Source: Tragulus kanchil
Lineage: Eukaryota; Chordata; Mammalia; Artiodactyla; Tragulidae
Direction: 5' to 3'
Assembly: GCA_022376925.1 (NCBI GenBank)
Contig: JAIOJX010000031.1
Coordinates: 136,480,854-136,544,853, forward strand
Length of the DNA stretch: 64,000 nucleotides
The number at the start of each line of letters is the position of its first letter. Positions within the stretch are counted from its first letter, which is position 1. Both the position numbers and the translations under genes were made by a program. Under the pieces are notes generated by a model. It saw nothing but the letters and a program-made list of their open reading frames with translations. It ran no database searches and had not been told where the DNA came from. Below are positions 52,290-62,282 of the stretch, one piece after another.

Positions 52290-52577
52290 ATACAGTTGAC
52301 TCTTGAATAATACGGGTTTGAACTGTGTAAGGCCATTCATATGAAGATCTTTCTCAATAGTAAATACTACATGCATGCCCTGTTAAATCGCTTCAGTCAT
52401 GTCTGACTCTTTGTGATCCTATGGATTGTAGCCCCCCAGCCTCCTCTACAAAACTATTCACACTTGGCTAAATGGAAGGACATGGAGGAATAAGGGTTGA
52501 CTATAGGTTATAGGCAGAGTTTCTACAAGACAGAGGCCTGATGCACCTAACCTTCCATACTGCTTAAGGATAAACTA
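52290..52577. mobile_element. Short DNA transposon with terminal inverted repeats, interrupted
   Basis: The left end TACAGTTGACTCTTGAATAA (52291) is roughly the inverse of the right end near 52556-52577 (ctgcttaaggataaactata). The left internal text 'acgggtttgaactgtgtaag' fits a common mammalian MER/Tigger-type relic. A ~70-bp BovB/Bov-tA tail fragment (52378-52447) sits inside. No transposase is present. Confidence 0.6.
52378..52447 (-). mobile_element. Bov-tA/BovB tail fragment
   Basis: The blocks 'cttcagtcatgtctgactctt' and 'gatcctatggattgtagcc' match the BovB-derived tail of Bov-tA in reverse. Only about 70 bp remain, inside the DNA transposon. Confidence 0.7.
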
Positions 52578-52783
52578 TAATTAGGTCTGTCACTTTCTAC
52601 TTGAATTTTTAAGTTTTTGTTTTATGGAATGTTTCTGTGTTGATACAGTAGCATGATGACAGTGATAAATGTATACAATTAGCTTAAAAGGAAATATACT
52701 CTGGTATATTAAATAAAATTGTATAAAATGAAAATTGCCATATAATGAGTTCTTTTTAAGTTCATTTAAAAATGTAGTAGTAG

Positions 52784-53130
52784 GGGCTTCCCTTGTAGCT
52801 TAGTGGTGAAGAGTTCGCCTGCCAGTGCAGGAGACATGAGTTTGATCTCTGATCCGGGAGGATCCCACATGCTGCGGAGCGACTAGGCCTGTGAGCCACA
52901 ACTTTTGAGCCTGTGCTCTAGAGCCTTGGAGCCGCAACTATTGCATGTGCCACAACTGCTGAGGCCTGTGTGCCCTAGAGCCCGAGTTCCATAGCAAGAA
53001 GGGTCACCTCAATGAGAGGCCTGCTCACCTCAACTGGAGTGTGGCCCCCACTTCCTGCAGCTAGAGGGGAGCCTGCAGTGGCAGTGAAAACCCAGAATAA
53101 CTAAAAATAAAATAAAAAATTAAAAAAAAA
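52784..53130 (+). mobile_element. CHR-2-type SINE
   Basis: Starts gggcttcccttgtagctta, with repeated 'gagccacaact' and 'gcctgtgctctagagcc' motifs and an A-rich tail (53100-53130). It is preceded by 'atgtagtagtagg' and followed by 'tttagtagtagg', giving a target-site duplication. Confidence 0.85.
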
Positions 53131-53141
53131 ATTTAGTAGTA

Positions 53142-53496
53142 GGGCTTCCCTGGTAGTTCAGTGGTAAAGAGTTTGCCTGCCAATGCAGGAGGCATAGGTT
53201 TGATCCCTGATCCGGGAAGATCCCTAGTGCTGCAGAGCAACTAAGCCTGTGAGCCACAGCTATGGAGCCTGTCCTCTAGAGCCTTGGAACTGCAACTGTG
53301 GAGCCCATGTGCTACAACTACTGAAGCCCGTGAGCCCTAGAACCTGAGTTCCACAAAAGGAAAAGTCACCACAAGAAGCCTGCTCACCTCAACTAGAAAG
53401 TAGCCCCTACTCTCTGCAACTAGAAAGAGCCTGTGGCAGCAGTGAAAACCCAGAATAGCCAAAAATAAGTAAATAAATAAAATTAATTAAAAAAAG
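53142..53496 (+). mobile_element. CHR-2-type SINE inserted beside the first
   Basis: Starts gggcttccctggtagttcag and repeats the same CHR-2 body with its own substitutions. It ends in AAAT/A-rich sequence and a third 'gtaggagta' echo of the target. The two SINEs are independent, diverged insertions at one site. Confidence 0.85.
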
Positions 53497-54150
53497 GTAG
53501 GAGTAACAGTAACTCTGTTCACATGTACTTCCTCATGGTTAGGACTTTAGCAGTCTCAAAGAAGGAAATGAGTAAGTTAGGATTCCTTTTCCTTCTTAGA
53601 GAACTGAAATGTTTGGATCTTATCTCAGTCAGCTAAGCCATCTGTCAAGATCAGACATCCTTTGTTTTGTCTTATTTCACTTTTGTGTGGATTTCATTTC
53701 TCTTTATTCAAATGTAAAACAAGATTTTTATTTCTAGTCATAAATTAAGACAATTTACATACATTATATAAATTTGTATAATATTTTCTTTGACATATAA
53801 AAAAAGTAGGATTAATCTAGGATTAGATTGGATTCCTAATTATTACTTCTTCTAAGATGAGCTCTGTTAACTTATCATTTCATACCTTGATCAAGATAAC
53901 TCATGTAATTATTCCCAGTCTATTACTTCAACTGAAAAATAAGGACAATGATTTGGTTCCAAACAATAGCGATATATGAAAGATTAATTTTTAAGAATAT
54001 ATTTAATATAATAAAATGTTAATATTTTTCATGAGGACCTTTTGCAATCTACTATTGTAAGGATACAGAAAGATAAAGCATAATACAAAAAGTGAAGATT
54101 TTATAGTGTGAAAACATAATGATAATTTTTGTCATTCAGTTTACTTTGTT
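53497..54150. other. Intron sequence next to the ITFG1 exon
   Basis: No gene or clear repeat. The part from 53851 is repeated from 54944 by duplication 15. Confidence 0.45.
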
Positions 54151-54153
54151 AAT

Positions 54154-54217
54154 ATTGGGTTGGGCAAAAAGTTTGAGATTTTCTCAAAGACGTTACAAAA
54201 CTTTTGACCAACCTAAT
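54154..54217. mobile_element. Mariner-type MITE
   Basis: Left ATTGGGTTGGGCAAAAAGTT and right end AACTTTTGACCAACCTAAT (54200-54217) form inverted repeats with TA flanks. About 64 bp. A duplicate is at 55247-55310. Confidence 0.75.
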
Positions 54218-54256
54218 ATATTGATTACATGTGCTACTGTGCATATCTAGTCTTAC

Positions 54257-54335
54257 CTGAACCATTTTTTAGGTATCCATTTGCATCTACAGTTGTGTAC
54301 ATGATGTAAGGTCCTGGCTGATTCACTCCAAAGGG
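54257..54335 (-). CDS. ITFG1: ITFG1 internal coding exon (79 bp)
   Basis: Second ITFG1 exon in the window by transcript order. On the minus strand it follows the acceptor ttcttattgcag (AG at 54336-54337) and precedes the donor gtaaga (54251-54256). It encodes 26 complete codons, PFGVNQPGPYIMYTTVDANG then YLKNGS, plus one base (G) that joins the exon at 819-943 to make Ala. NGS is a potential N-glycosylation site, fitting an extracellular segment. The frame is open and both splice sites are canonical. A perfect second copy lies 1093 bp away at 55350-55428. At 79 bp the exon is not a multiple of three, so including both would shift the frame. Confidence 0.9.
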
Positions 54336-54429
54336 CTGCAATAAGAAAGAAATATGTAAGCCTTGGAAAGTTAAGTCCATCATCTGAAGTTTCAGCCAAA
54401 TCTGTTACAAAAATTACATACTTCTAACA

Positions 54430-54640
54430 TGGTAACCTACATCATTATATGTAAAAGAGATAGCCATTGTTGATGCACTGTGGAACTAAGTGATCTTACA
54501 TGGCAGCTACGCAACAACCTGGAGGGGTGGGATGGGGAGAGTCGGGTGGGGGTCTTAGGTAGGAGGGACCAAAAGTATGCTTATGATGGATTCTGGATCA
54601 CAGCTGTAAACAACAAGACTCCGTAAAAGCAAAATTTAAA
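54430..54640 (+). mobile_element. L1 3' end
   Basis: Ends in the ruminant L1 3' UTR pattern: 'catggtaacctacatcattatatg', 'acctggaggggtgggatgg', 'ctgtaaacaacaagactccg', then an A-rich tail. Only ~200 bp is present. Duplicated at 55523-55733. Confidence 0.7.
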
Positions 54641-55349
54641 AAAAGGAAAGAAAGAAAAAAGTAAATACTTCTATATAAAATTGTTACATATTAGATGGCA
54701 GTTAAGAACATGTTCATAAATAGATAACAAGTATTATATATTAAAAAGGCCTTGTATTAAATAGAAAATTCTTAACTTTAAAGGATTTGATAGTTGTATT
54801 TATTACAATTTATTAATTTTATTGGATATTTCCAAGATCTAATAATGTCTCTTCTTTATTACATAAAAATGGATATTTTAGGAAGAATTTTCTTTACTAC
54901 TTTTGATCCCACTGTAAGTAGTTTTATTGACTTTTCCATTGAATCTAAGATGAGCTCTGTTAACTTATCATTTCATACCTTGATCAAGATAACTCATGTA
55001 ATTATTCCCAGTCTATTACTTCAACTGAAAAATAAGGACAATGATTTGGTTCCAAACAATAGCGATATATGAAAGATTAATTTTTAAGAATATATTTAAT
55101 ATAATAAAATGTTAATATTTTTCATGAGGACCTTTTGCAATCTACTATTGTAAGGATACAGAAAGATAAAGCATAATACAAAAAGTGAAGATTTTATAGT
55201 GTGAAAACATAATGATAATTTTTGTCATTCAGTTTACTTTGTTAATATTGGGTTGGGCAAAAAGTTTGAGATTTTCTCAAAGACGTTACAAAACTTTTGA
55301 CCAACCTAATATATTGATTACATGTGCTACTGTGCATATCTAGTCTTAC

Positions 55350-55428
55350 CTGAACCATTTTTTAGGTATCCATTTGCATCTACAGTTGTGTACATGATGT
55401 AAGGTCCTGGCTGATTCACTCCAAAGGG
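55350..55428 (-). pseudogene. ITFG1: Second copy of the 79-bp ITFG1 exon (probable assembly duplicate)
   Basis: Identical to the exon at 54257-54335, with the same acceptor and donor, because it lies within tandem duplication 15. As transcription is on the minus strand, this copy would be met first. If both were spliced in, the 79-bp addition would break the frame before the next exon. Its identity, including the introns, favours an assembly error over an old exon duplication. Which copy is real cannot be told from the sequence. Confidence 0.85.
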
Positions 55429-56036
55429 CTGCAATAAGAAAGAAATATGTAAGCCTTGGAAAGTTAAGTCCATCATCTGAAGTTTCAGCCAAATCTGTTA
55501 CAAAAATTACATACTTCTAACATGGTAACCTACATCATTATATGTAAAAGAGATAGCCATTGTTGATGCACTGTGGAACTAAGTGATCTTACATGGCAGC
55601 TACGCAACAACCTGGAGGGGTGGGATGGGGAGAGTCGGGTGGGGGTCTTAGGTAGGAGGGACCAAAAGTATGCTTATGATGGATTCTGGATCACAGCTGT
55701 AAACAACAAGACTCCGTAAAAGCAAAATTTAAAAAAAGGAAAGAAAGAAAAAAGTAAATACTTCTATATAAAATTGTTACATATTAGATGGCAGTTAAGA
55801 ACATGTTCATAAATAGATAACAAGTATTATATATTAAAAAGGCCTTGTATTAAATAGAAAATTCTTAACTTTAAAGGATTTGATAGTTGTATTTATTACA
55901 ATTTATTAATTTTATTGGATATTTCCAAGATCTAATAATGTCTCTTCTTTATTACATAAAAATGGATATTTTAGGAAGAATTTTCTTTACTACTTTTGAT
56001 CCCACTGTAAGTAGTTTTATTATGACTTTTCCATTG

Positions 56037-56564
56037 AATATAACATTGCTTTTCCCTTCTGGAATGAACTGGACATAGTTTATGTTTTTCCAGTAAGTAT
56101 AAAAATAAATAAAATCCATTCATTATAATCATAATAGAATATAAAATACTGATGAGTAGTTCTAGAACATTTTATCTCTTGCATTAGACGTAGAGAATAT
56201 ATTATTTTCCAGTTCAGCAAAATGTAAGTTTTATCATATATATAACTATGTTTGGTTATGCCTGTTTTAAACTTCTATATAAATTGAAACATACTTTATG
56301 CATCCTTCTTTGACTCTTTAATGTGGCATATACTTCTTAACACAAAATATTTCATCTCTCATTGGTCTGTTTCTTTGGAATGGTGTATGCTCTTTAATAC
56401 TTTAAACCTGTCTTATTGCAGTGAGGCTTGGAGGTAATACTTATGAGACTATATTTATCACAGTGTTATAACCTCAAATTTACTTTATTAGCCATCATAG
56501 TCTAGTTTAAGTATTGGAAATTGGTATCTTGGGCTGTAAGTATTGTATTTTGTAAAACTTCCCA
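56037..56564. other. Intron sequence, no recognised feature
   Basis: AT-rich and repeated at 57184-57711. No coding exon and no familiar repeat were seen. Confidence 0.4.
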
Positions 56565-56921
56565 ATTAAATTCTTTTTTTTTTTTTTAAAAAAGATTTAT
56601 TTATTTATTTACTTTGGGCAGGGGTCGGGTTGGGGAGGGAGGGGAGCGGGCGGGCCACTTCTACTGGTCTTTTATTTCTCTATTTTCATTCGTCTTCGTT
56701 CTTTGGCTCTTGTGGGCCTCCCATCGCGGTGGCGTCTGTCGTTGCAGAGCACCGGCTCTGGGCGCATGTGCTCCAGAGCTCCGGCTCGATGATTGGACAC
56801 ATCAGTCCAGCCGCTCCGCGGCACATGGGATCTTCCCAGGCCAGGGCTCGAACCGTGTCCCTTGCACTGCAAGGCGGACTCTTTACCCACTGGACCACCA
56901 GGGAAGCCCCGATTAAATTCT
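56565..56921 (-). mobile_element. tRNA-Glu-derived CHR-like SINE with target-site duplication (copy A)
   Basis: Minus strand, head near 56908 (ggcttccctggtggtccagt), GC-rich segment 56620-56660, TTTA-rich tail 56590-56612. ATTAAATTCT is at 56565-56574 and 56912-56921. Compared with the other copy it lacks a G in the B-box region near 56850. It also reads 'ggcggactcttt' where the other has 'ggcggtgtcctt', suggesting consensus errors. Confidence 0.9.
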
Positions 56922-57711
56922 ATTTTCATTCGGAATTATCATACTCCTATCTAGAGTATCTTACTTTACATTTCATAAACTTTTCTAAAAGGCCTTGAAA
57001 AAAGAAAATTCTTAACTTTAAAGGATTTGATAGTTGTATTTATTACAATTTATTAATTTTATTGGATATTTCCAAGATCTAATAATGTCTCTTCTTTATT
57101 ACATAAAAATGGATATTTTAGGAAGAATTTTCTTTACTACTTTTGATCCCACTGTAAGTAGTTTTATTATGACTTTTCCATTGAATATAACATTGCTTTT
57201 CCCTTCTGGAATGAACTGGACATAGTTTATGTTTTTCCAGTAAGTATAAAAATAAATAAAATCCATTCATTATAATCATAATAGAATATAAAATACTGAT
57301 GAGTAGTTCTAGAACATTTTATCTCTTGCATTAGACGTAGAGAATATATTATTTTCCAGTTCAGCAAAATGTAAGTTTTATCATATATATAACTATGTTT
57401 GGTTATGCCTGTTTTAAACTTCTATATAAATTGAAACATACTTTATGCATCCTTCTTTGACTCTTTAATGTGGCATATACTTCTTAACACAAAATATTTC
57501 ATCTCTCATTGGTCTGTTTCTTTGGAATGGTGTATGCTCTTTAATACTTTAAACCTGTCTTATTGCAGTGAGGCTTGGAGGTAATACTTATGAGACTATA
57601 TTTATCACAGTGTTATAACCTCAAATTTACTTTATTAGCCATCATAGTCTAGTTTAAGTATTGGAAATTGGTATCTTGGGCTGTAAGTATTGTATTTTGT
57701 AAAACTTCCCA

Positions 57712-58072
57712 ATTAAATTCTTTTTTTTTTTTTTAAAAAAGATTTATTTATTTATTTACTTTGGGCAGGGGTCGGGTTGGGGAGGGAGGGGAGCGGGCGG
57801 GCCACTTCTACTGGTCTTTTATTTCTCTATTTTCATTCGTCTTCGTTCTTTGGCTCTTGTGGGCCTCCCATCGCGGTGGCGTCTGTCGTTGCAGAGCACC
57901 GGCTCTGGGCGCATGTGCTCCAGAGCTCCGGCTCGATGATTGGACACATCAGTCCAGCCGCTCCGCGGCACATGGGATCTTCCCAGGCCAGGGCTCGAAC
58001 CGGTGTCCCTTGCACTGCAAGGCGGTGTCCTTACCCACTGGACCACCAGGGGAAGCCCCCCGATTAAATTCT
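57712..58072 (-). mobile_element. Same SINE, copy B of duplication 16
   Basis: Corresponds to 56565-56921 with the same flanks. It keeps the full B-box-like gaaccggtgtccc region and 'gcggtgtccttacccactgg'. It has extra G/C bases near the head (58048-58062). This is probably closer to the true sequence, apart from the homopolymer runs. Confidence 0.88.
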
Positions 58073-58369
58073 TGAATATTCTTTCTAATCTACATTTGGA
58101 ATTATCATACTCCTATCTAGAGTATCTTACTTTACACATTTCATAAACTTTTCTCTTTTGTCCTGTAGTCAATTGAAAAAATCAGATAAGCAAATCAGAT
58201 GAGTCCTAAAGCTGAAATTAACTTCCCACCAAACACCAGTCACTCTGATACTGAAAGACAAGATCCAGAAATTCAGACGATTCCTCCATACAGTGCTTCT
58301 CAAAGTGTGGTGCAAGGACCCCTGGGGTCCAAAAAATCAATTGGGGAAAAGGGTGGGTAACTAGCAGTG

Positions 58370-58815
58370 ACACTAAGGAACAAAATAACCAAAGGGCCGA
58401 TATAAATTTACCTTATTAGTAATTATATTAAATGTCAATAGATAAAACACTGCCATCAAAAGGCAGAGATGTATAGGATAAATAGAACGACATGATCCAA
58501 GTATATGGTGTCTATAAAAGACACATTTTAAAAACACTTTGTTTTTACAGCAAATAGATTGAAAATGAAAGTATGGAAGAGATATACCTTGGAAACACTA
58601 AGCAAATGAGAGCTTGGAGTAGCCATATTAATATTAAACAAAACCTACTTTAACATAAAAATGTTGTTAGAGACAAAAATGGGAGTTTATAATGAAAAAG
58701 GGTCAATCCACACAAACATAAATGCACCTAATAACTAAGCCCCCAAACATATGAGGAATTCATGGATGAAACAGATAATTCAACAATAGGGTATACTCTT
58801 AGAATTACTAATAAC
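58370..58815 (+). mobile_element. Old L1 fragment, plus strand
   Basis: L1 ORF2-like blocks in order: 'ttaaatgtcaatagataaaac', 'catgatccaagtatatggtgt', 'ggagtagccatattaatatt', 'gggtcaatccacacaaac', 'aataactaagcccccaaac'. Frames are broken. The short stretch before it (58297-58330, 'cttctcaaagtgtggtgcaagg') resembles a hAT/MER relic. Confidence 0.7.
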
Positions 58816-59655
58816 ACACTTAAGCAACTTAGAGTCACAGAGGGTGACTGTTGAATAGGGCTGGGACTGATTCCCAGACCGAGCTAATACCATTCCCTGT
58901 AAACAGCTGGAGGCTTCAGCACAGAATAAAAGTGGACTGGTGAATGTGTTTAGGGCCTTGACCCAGGAGGTCTTGAGCCCCCTTTCCCATCCTTTCTCTC
59001 TGTCTACGTGTGTGTATTTCTTAAAGTCTCGTCATACCCGCTATTCCCTATGCACTTGGCTGACGAACTGCGGCAGGCATATATTTGAATTATGGAAGAT
59101 TGGGGGAATAGAGTGTGCATTTGTTTATTTAAGGTTGTCACAAAATTGTGGTCTATGATATCAGTGGGGAAGGCAATGATAGATGTGAAGGGCAGTTCAA
59201 CGGGATTTGAACTTCAAAGAAAGTAATGAATGAATGGGAGGCAGGTGTGTCACCTGCAGAAAGGCCCAGAGGTGCTGGACAGTAGGGTTAACCAGTCTAA
59301 GAGCAGCTCTGCCTGCTGCACTTCACTTTTGTGACTTTCTAAATAATTCTGTTCTCCATATGATGTAAGTTTAAGATATGGAGAATGGAAGTATCACTGA
59401 TCTCAGAAATATAACCTGCCTTGAGCAAATAGCCTTTCCTACCAACTTTTCCTGCTAGAACTTGTAAGTAAAATGAATGGGTTCAATTTCAACTTTTTAA
59501 AACTTCTTTGCTTGACTAGGTAATGAAAGAGCCACTTGATGGGAATATCATTAATCAGAGAAAAGAAAAGGAACAAAAGGTCTAAATATTTCATAAACTA
59601 GGCAGACAATACCTGAATAACCAAGTTAATCTTTGGTCTCGAATCAGACTTGGCT
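58816..59655. other. Intron stretch, nothing recognised
   Basis: Slightly higher GC than its surroundings. No exon with splice sites in the ITFG1 frame and no known repeat were recognised. An unidentified old LTR or LINE is possible. Confidence 0.4.
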
Positions 59656-59659
59656 TTGA

Positions 59660-59800
59660 GTTAAAAAATAGATTTTATTTGCAGTTTTAGATTCAGAGCC
59701 AAATTAAGTGGAAAGTTCAAAGAGTTCCCATATACCCTCTGCATCTCTTCTCCTCAAACCTCCCCTCTTACATATCTACATATTCATAAAAATATGAAAG
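59660..59800 (-). mobile_element. Old L1 3' UTR fragment
   Basis: The plus-strand text 'gcagttttagattcagagccaaatt', 'aaagagttcccatatacc' matches a reversed L1M 3' UTR. Only ~140 bp remain. Confidence 0.6.
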
Positions 59801-60262
59801 CAGACAGGTACTCAGGTAGTTCACAGTGGATGTGGTGACACAGTCCAGACCAGTTCAGGAGTGCGGCAGCATTCCCTAAGCTATTCATGTAATGGCTGCT
59901 GATAACTCACAGCTGGGTTCTTATCTAAAAATTGTTCTCAAAGGGAGCTGGCTTGTACAATATATAACCCCTTCCCGGGGACTGTGTGCATGCAATGTCT
60001 GATTGACGTAGAGTACAAAGGCATGGTCCTTTGAAATCTGGGCCATCTTTGAAAAACCATCTTTGCTTCACAGCTCACAGACCAACTTCTGCCAGTCCAC
60101 ATTACTCAGAGGTCTTGCTTTCAAGAACAGTCTAGATTAAATCTCAGCATGCAAATCTCTGGTCGGCTTCCAAATGTATTAAATACAGGAAATTTCCCAA
60201 CCATACATAAAACGTTGATGATGAAGTAATGCTTTAAAGGTGTATTAAAAATATGGGACTAA
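59801..60262. other. Intron stretch, nothing recognised
   Basis: Mixed-composition sequence without a familiar repeat or exon. 'cacagtccagaccagttcagg' and 'aactcacagctgggttc' are unassigned. Confidence 0.35.
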
Positions 60263-60516
60263 GGCTTCCCTGGTGGTCCAGTGGGTGAAGACACTGCCTT
60301 GCAGTGCAAGAGGCGCTGGTTCCATCCCTGGCCTGGGAAGACCCCACGTGCTGTGGAGTGGCTGGACCGACGTGTCCAACTACCATGCCAGAGCTCACGG
60401 GCGCATGTGCCCTGAGCCGGTGCTCTGCGACAAGAGAGGCCACTGTGATGGGAGGCCCACACAGGCCAAAGAACAAAGATGGAAATAAATGAAAGATCAA
60501 TAGAAGTGGCCAAAAA
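60263..60516 (+). mobile_element. tRNA-Glu-derived CHR-like SINE
   Basis: Plus strand; begins ggcttccctggtggtccagt at 60263. The B-box region reads gctggttccatccctgg (one change from GTTCGATCC). The GC-rich 3' part is missing and the copy ends near 60516. Flanks 'atatgggacta' and 'aatggggcta' may be a mutated target-site duplication. Confidence 0.8.
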
Positions 60517-60589
60517 ATGGGGCTATAGTCAGAACACCTCGTTCTGTGTTCTAGTGACACTACTTTATTATTTTTTTTTTTTTGTTACA

Positions 60590-60710
60590 CTACTTTTAAC
60601 GGCTCTATGACTTACGAGAGTTTATTTCTCTGAGCCTCAAGTTCCTCACCTTTAAGTGGGGGGATAAGTCCTTATGTAACAAGGGTTACTACGAGGACTC
60701 AAACAGGGAT
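60590..60710 (+). mobile_element. MIR SINE fragment
   Basis: The order 'ctctatgacttacgagag', 'ctctgagcctcaagttcctcacc', 'gtggggggataag' follows the MIR core on plus. Eroded. Confidence 0.65.
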
Positions 60711-61142
60711 ACACCAACACACACATGTGCACACGCTCATGCTTTTAAGTACAATGTAATAATATTACAGCTGAACTGACAGTTTCTTATTATTTTCATA
60801 TTTTGTTATTTCATGGAAAAATCACATTACATAGCAAATCAATATTCAGATTATACCCCAAATTCATGAATTATCTACTATTTGCTTGACTCTGTGCTGA
60901 GTGAGGTATTCAAAGATGGCATGGTTCTTGACCTCAAGGGAATACAGTGTGTGGGGGGGAAAGCATTAAATATAAACAAATAAAATGTGATTGTTTTACA
61001 CAAAATGGCAACAGAATGCCCAGAAATAATGGGAGGTGTGGTCATTATTCCAAGAGTATCAGAGAAGAATTCATTAAGAAAATTAAGCTTGAGGTGAGAA
61101 AAATTTTTAGGAAAGGTACTTTGGTCCTAGTAAACTTTGAGC

Positions 61143-61433
61143 ATGGAAGGATATTTTCAATTTTTAAAAAAATTTTGGCCTCTTTCATTGGTTATTTATT
61201 TCTTTATCTTCATCCATTTTTATTCTTTGGCCTGTGTGGGCCTGCCATTGCAGTGGCCTCTCTTATTGCAGAGGATAGGCTCTGGGTGCACGCGCTCCAG
61301 AGTGCTGGCTTGGACACACTGGTCCAGCCGCTCCGCGGCACATTGGATCTTCCTGGGCCAGGGATTGAACTTGCACTGCAAGGTGGACTCTTTATGCACT
61401 GGACCACCAGGGAAGCTTATGGAAGGATATTTT
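61143..61433 (-). mobile_element. tRNA-Glu-derived CHR-like SINE with target-site duplication
   Basis: Minus strand, head near 61416 (cttccctggtggtccagtgc). A perfect 15-bp target-site duplication, ATGGAAGGATATTTT, is at 61143-61157 and 61419-61433. A ~14-base gap removes the B-box region ('ttgaacttgcactgc'). The GC-rich 3' segment is lost. It lies ~130 bp upstream, on the plus-strand map, of an ITFG1 exon. Confidence 0.92.
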
Positions 61434-61549
61434 AATCACTTTTAAAAGTGACATCAATTTGATGTAACCTGTAACAACTATTTTCTGTGTAGTTATCATG
61501 CAGAGAACTTTCAAAGAAATATTTACAACTGAGAATTAAGGTTACTTAC

Positions 61550-61593
61550 TGTTATCTTTCGAGGACAGTCATTAGAACAGAGACCACTAAGAA
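61550..61593 (-). CDS. ITFG1: ITFG1 internal coding exon (44 bp)
   Basis: First ITFG1 exon in the window by transcript order. The minus strand shows the acceptor ttttccccacag (AG at 61594-61595) and donor gtaagt (61544-61549). After two bases completing a codon from the previous exon it encodes LSGLCSNDCPRKIT, ending on a codon boundary so the next exon starts in frame with PFGV. Two Cys residues four apart fit an extracellular, disulphide-bonded segment. It is very short but clean. The previous exon lies beyond the window's right end. Confidence 0.85.
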
Positions 61594-62049
61594 CTGTGGG
61601 GAAAAAAAAGCCTATTATTACTATTATAATGTAAGCTTACATTTAAAGTGAGCTCTAATCCCCCCCTAAAATCTATTAATATGCCCTACTGATCCAGTTT
61701 CTTTAGATCTGAGTAAATTAAATTTTTGTTGTTCACTTTATGCCAATATTTCAAAAGGTTTTATTAAGCAGTCAAGCTTCTGCCATTTTGTGAAATATAC
61801 AGGTGATATAATTAATTATGGGTATAGAATATACCTGTTGCCCTAGTTGCCAGTTAGTTAGCTACATTCCAAGGATGACTTAGAATCTGAGAGAGAAGTA
61901 CAAACCAATGAAACAAGTTATACTGACCAAAAAAAAGAACATTTAAACTTTGTATCTCAAGCTAAATAGTTACCATTTATCTATTCAAATTTTCTGGGCC
62001 AAAGAGCTTAGGTACCCTTGATAACTTTTATGGAGAATATAACTATATA

Positions 62050-62282
62050 TGCCAGCAAATCTGCAAAATTCAGCAGTGGCCATAGGACTGGAAAAGGTCA
62101 GTTTTTACTGCAATCGCAAAGAAAGGCAATGCCAAACAATGTTCAAACTACTGTACAATTGCATTTATTTCACATGTGAGGAAGGTAGTGCTCAAAATCC
62201 TTCAAGTTACAACAGTACATGAACTGAGAACGTCCAGATATACAAGCAGGATTTAGAAACCAAAGATCAAAGTAGCAACATT
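62050..62282 (+). mobile_element. BovB RT-region fragment, cut by an L1
   Basis: Plus-strand BovB internal sequence ('cagcagtggccataggactgg', 'aaaggcaatgccaaacaatg', 'caaactactgtacaattgca') ends abruptly at 62282, where L1 5' UTR sequence begins. Duplicated at 63143-63375. The rest of this BovB may lie beyond the L1, outside the window. Confidence 0.8.

Larger units (their letters stand above)
53851..56036. repeat. Tandem duplication 15 (period 1093 bp), containing an ITFG1 exon
   Basis: Copy A is 53851-54943 and copy B 54944-56036, aligned at 'tctaagatgagctctg'. No substitution was seen in the exon or its splice sites. Copy A ends 'ttgaatctaagatg' where copy B continues 'ttgaatataacattgc'. 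It doubles the 79-bp ITFG1 exon, a MITE and an L1 3' end. Confidence 0.93.
55837..58150. repeat. Tandem duplication 16 (period 1147-1150 bp)
   Basis: Copy A is 55837-56986 and copy B 56987 to about 58150, aligned at 'aaaaggccttg' and 'gaaaattcttaactttaaag'. The SINE in copy A has small indels against copy B, and after it copy A lacks ~20 bases present at 58073-58098. This is again a noisy 3' end in copy A. Confidence 0.9.

Noticed and set aside
54257..55428. Mutually exclusive exon pair in ITFG1
   Set aside because: The two exons and more than 1 kb of flanking intron are identical. True alternative exon pairs have diverged introns, and sixteen similar duplications of non-coding DNA in the window point to assembly error.
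60947..61435. A 162-residue plus-strand protein
   Set aside because: More than half is the antisense of a SINE, and the rest has no recognisable domain. No splice or promoter evidence supports it.
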